From positions 2,278 through 16,065 of the forward strand of contig DBXS01000021.1 of NCBI GenBank assembly GCA_002310055.1: a stretch of DNA of 13,788 nt, given 5' to 3'. The translations under genes were made by a program, and so were the position numbers. Positions 11,766 through 13,788 of the stretch are shown piece after piece. Source of the stretch: Clostridiales bacterium UBA1206 (lineage in GTDB: Bacteria; Bacillota; Clostridia; Oscillospirales; CAG-382). The number at the start of each line of letters is the position of its first letter. The first letter of the stretch is position 1. The notes beneath the pieces are model-generated. The model was not told the origin of the DNA and made no database searches. It saw only the letters and a list, made by a program, of their open reading frames with translations.

Positions 11766-13788
11766 TCAGACGGTGCGTCTCTTTCTTCTTCTGACGACCG
11801 CGGAAACAAATACTGCGAGCGAAGCGAAGAGGATAGCGATGTAGCTGACTATACCCTTGTCTCCGGTAGGCGGAGAAGGTATCCAGGTGTTGGTGACAGT
11901 CATGCCTTCGATAGACGTGCTGTAGCCCACAACGGGATCTTCGGTGATCGTGTACTTGATCTCTTTGCCGTTATTGTACTTGTAAAGATCGGTGAACTTG
12001 AACGTCCAGCCGCCCGCCGCAGTGCAGACCGCGTGGTCGATCTCGACGCCGTCCGCATAGAGACGGATCGTTACGGAAGCGGGTCTCTGATGTTCTTCGT
12101 CGGTTTCGCCGACCCAGATCTTGACGCCTTCGAGTTCGATCTTTTCGGAATCGTGCGGGTTGATGATGAGGTATCCGTCAGTGGGGTTGCCGTTGATTAT
12201 GATACCGTAACCGTACGGGACGTCGAGCTCTTCTACTTCGTAGAGGATGGTCTTGCCTTCGGCTTTTTCATCGAGTTCCGCCCAGGTGTGCTTCCAGTTG
12301 TTGTCTTCGTTCAGCACTACGGGAGCGCCGTAATTCACGCCGTTTGCGGTGAGCTGTACCGTGATGGACTGAGGTCTCAGACCGTCGCGGTTATCGTCGT
12401 CGCGCCACTGCTTTTCAACGCTTACGCTGACCTTGACGGGAACGTGAGTGTTGGTAAGAGTGGTTATCTTGCCTTCGACAGAAGTGTCGGTGAGTTCGTA
12501 CCCTTCCGGCAGATCGAGTTCGGTCCACTTGTATTCGATCTCTTCGCCGCCCATGTACTTATCGAGCTGATCGATTGTAGCGGTCCAGCCGTTCTCTTCA
12601 TTCAGTTCGACTTCAAGTCCGAAGCTTTCGCCGTTGACAAGGAGTTCGACGGTGAGTTTTTCGGGTCTTATGCCGTCCTGGTCTTCTTCGTCGTCCCAGA
12701 CCTTGATGACCGTGGCTTCGGTCTCTTCGGTCTCGTGCGTGTTGGTAAGAGTGGTTATCTTGCCTTCGACAGAAGTATCGGTGAGTTCGTACCCTTCGGG
12801 CAGATCGAGCTCGGTCCACTTGTATTCGATCTCTTCGCCGTCCGCGTACTTATCGAGATGTTCGACAGTAGCGGTCCAATTATTAGCTGCGCTGAGTTCG
12901 ATGGGATCGCCGCAAGCTTCGCCGTTTGCTGTGAGTTGAACGGTGAGCTTCTCGGGTCTTATGCCGTCCTGGTTTTCTTCGTCGTCCCAGACCTTGATCA
13001 CGGTAGCTTCGGTCTCTTCGGTCTCGTGCGTGTTGGTGATGGTATAAGTGATGACGTCGCCTTCCTCGGTATGAGTGACGTTCTTTTCGTACTTTTCGGG
13101 AACTTCGACTTCGTCGACCGCGTAGACGATGGCTTTGCCCGCGGAGTTCTTTTCGAGCTGCTCCCAGGTAAAGGTCCACTTGTTGTCTTCGTTGAGTTCG
13201 ACGGGTTCACCGTAGTTCTCGCCGTTTGCGGTGAGCTGTACGAAAATGCTGTCGGGTCTGTAGCCGTCCTGGTTTTCGGCGTCGTCCCAGACTTTGAGCA
13301 CCACGACGTTTACTTTGTAAGTAATGTGCGTGTTGGTGATCGTGTAAGTGATGACGTCGCCTTCTTCGGTATGAGTGACTTGTTTCTCGTAATCGAAGGG
13401 AACGTCGACTTCGTCGACCGCGTAGACGATGGCTTTGCCTGCGGAATTCTTTTCAAGTTCCGGCCAGGTGTAAGTCCAGTTGTTGTCTGCGTTGAGTTCT
13501 ACGGGATCGCCGTAGTTCTCGCCGTCGGCGGTAAGCTGAACGAAGATGTTTTCGGGGCAGATATCATCCTGGTTCTGAGCGTCGTCCCAAACCTTGAGCA
13601 CCACAACGCTGGTCTTGTAGGTAACGTGCGTGTTGGTGATCGTGTAAGTGATGACGTCGCCCTCGGTGGTATGAGTTACCTGTTTCTCATAATCCGTGGG
13701 GATCTCAACTTCGTCGACTTCGTAGACTATTGCGCTGCCGCCGGAGTTCTTTTCGAGTTCAGACCAGGTGTAAGTCCAGTTGTTGTCT
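11766..13788 (-). CDS. Cna B-type repeat surface protein, sortase-anchored, C-terminal 673 residues
   Basis: The reading frame is open from the right edge to the TGA at 11766. A GTG at 13604 is an internal Val codon, not a start, so the N-terminus is outside the window. One partial and six complete Cna B-type domains are visible. In each complete domain the three residues that form the intramolecular Lys-Asn isopeptide bond can be placed: Lys at domain position 4 (KVW), Glu at 65 (64 in the last) and Asn in the closing TNTH-like strand. The domains should therefore be covalently locked and stiff. The chain ends in SPPTGD (638-643), a hydrophobic helix (646-665) and RRRKRR, a cell-wall sorting signal with Ser in place of the usual Leu. 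The role is probably adhesion or cell-cell contact through an N-terminal domain not seen here. The protein is very acidic. It is followed by its own terminator. Confidence 0.92.
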   Translation of the reverse strand, partial: DNNWTYTWSELEKNSGGSAIVYEVDEVEIPTDYEKQVTHTTEGDVITYTITNTHVTYKTSVVVLKVWDDAQNQDDICPENIFVQLTADGENYGDPVELNADNNWTYTWPELEKNSAGKAIVYAVDEVDVPFDYEKQVTHTEEGDVITYTITNTHITYKVNVVVLKVWDDAENQDGYRPDSIFVQLTANGENYGEPVELNEDNKWTFTWEQLEKNSAGKAIVYAVDEVEVPEKYEKNVTHTEEGDVITYTITNTHETEETEATVIKVWDDEENQDGIRPEKLTVQLTANGEACGDPIELSAANNWTATVEHLDKYADGEEIEYKWTELDLPEGYELTDTSVEGKITTLTNTHETEETEATVIKVWDDEEDQDGIRPEKLTVELLVNGESFGLEVELNEENGWTATIDQLDKYMGGEEIEYKWTELDLPEGYELTDTSVEGKITTLTNTHVPVKVSVSVEKQWRDDDNRDGLRPQSITVQLTANGVNYGAPVVLNEDNNWKHTWAELDEKAEGKTILYEVEELDVPYGYGIIINGNPTDGYLIINPHDSEKIELEGVKIWVGETDEEHQRPASVTIRLYADGVEIDHAVCTAAGGWTFKFTDLYKYNNGKEIKYTITEDPVVGYSTSIEGMTVTNTWIPSPPTGDKGIVSYIAILFASLAVFVSAVVRRRKRRTV
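11862..11876 (-). other. Sortase recognition motif SPPTG
   Basis: Codons for Ser-Pro-Pro-Thr-Gly, followed by Asp, a 20-residue hydrophobic stretch and RRRKRR. This is an LPXTG-type signal with Ser at the first position. Cleavage would fall between Thr641 and Gly642. No sortase gene is in the window. Confidence 0.8.
12448..12549 (-). repeat. High-identity tract in R4, copy of 12739-12840
   Basis: These 102 bases match 12739-12840 in R3 with three mismatches, at an offset of exactly 291 bases. The mismatches are synonymous, so 34 to 35 residues are identical in both domains. The rest of the two domains has drifted further. Confidence 0.88.
12739..12840 (-). repeat. High-identity tract in R3, partner of 12448-12549
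   Basis: Partner of the tract in R4. It covers the strand with the isopeptide Glu and the closing TNTH strand. Confidence 0.88.

Larger units (their letters stand above)
11883..13787 (-). repeat. Tandem array of Cna B domains (one partial, six complete)
   Basis: Domain borders on the minus strand: R0 13787-13605 (partial), R1 13604-13305, R2 13304-13005, R3 13004-12714, R4 12713-12423, R5 12422-12132 and R6 12131-11883. R1 and R2 are 100 residues long and end THTEEGDVITYTITNTH. R3 and R4 are 97 residues long and end SVEGKITTLTNTH. R5 (97) and R6 (83) diverge most and lie next to the cell wall. The array is thus made of two main sequence classes placed in blocks, plus older C-terminal units. 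Confidence 0.88.

Noticed and set aside
13602..13604. GTG at 13604 as the start of the adhesin gene.
   Set aside because: It is a Val codon inside a repeat. The frame stays open to the window edge and encodes the matching half of another Cna B domain, with no ribosome site.
11883..13787. Repeat array as a CRISPR or DNA-level satellite.
   Set aside because: The period of 291-300 bases is in frame and codes for Cna B domains; there are no short repeats with unique spacers.
1..13788. A defence, toxin-antitoxin or prophage system.
   Set aside because: No nuclease, helicase, integrase, transposase, toxin or phage structural motif was seen. The patatin-like gene has no nucleotide-cyclase (CBASS-type) partner beside it.

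Overview
The window looks like chromosomal DNA from an uncultured or little-studied Gram-positive anaerobe, most likely a gut Clostridia-type Firmicute. The signs are strong AAAGGAG/GGAGG ribosome binding sites, textbook TTGACA-17-TATAAT promoters, compact GC-rich hairpin terminators with U-tracts, a sortase-type surface protein built of Cna B-type repeats, and families common in Firmicutes (YunG-like, TPM-domain, zinc-ribbon membrane proteins, ElaA). This assignment is inference; there is no rRNA or other marker here. I see no mobile element, CRISPR array, tRNA or rRNA.

Layout. (1) 1-349, minus: the start of a CvpA-like membrane protein, cut by the left edge, with its own promoter. (2) 483-1661, minus: a PLP-dependent alpha-oxoamine synthase that most resembles bacterial serine palmitoyltransferase. 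It has its own promoter and terminator. (3) 1914-5812, plus: a tightly packed five-gene operon, divergent from (2). It encodes an FMN split-barrel (PNPOx-like) protein, a YunG-like protein, a patatin-like phospholipase, a double zinc-ribbon membrane protein and a TPM-domain membrane protein with a Gly/His-rich tail. It ends at a bidirectional terminator. (4) 9934 down to 5867, minus: a six-gene operon in transcription order flavodoxin, small membrane protein, ElaA-family acetyltransferase, DUF1295 membrane enzyme, transglutaminase-like lipoprotein and nitroreductase, read from a clear promoter. (5) 10134-11641, plus: an unrecognised small protein translationally coupled to a membrane-anchored metallophosphoesterase, divergent from (4). 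(6) 11766-13788, minus: the C-terminal 673 residues of a long Cna B-repeat, sortase-anchored surface protein that runs off the right edge.

How the genes may work together. The clearest functional links are physical. The zinc-ribbon and TPM genes overlap by 8 bases and encode two membrane proteins whose soluble tails should share the cytoplasm. The patatin gene overlaps its upstream neighbour by ATGA. The unknown 10134 gene overlaps the phosphoesterase gene in the same way. Several products act on lipids or at the envelope (SPT-like synthase, patatin, DUF1295 enzyme, phosphoesterase, lipoprotein, adhesin), and three bind or probably bind flavin (PNPOx-like, flavodoxin, nitroreductase). Most of this is ordinary housekeeping or accessory gene content. 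I did not find a convincing new defence or mobile system. The items most worth following are the zinc-ribbon/TPM pair, the SPT-like enzyme in an apparent Firmicute, and the repeat evolution of the adhesin.
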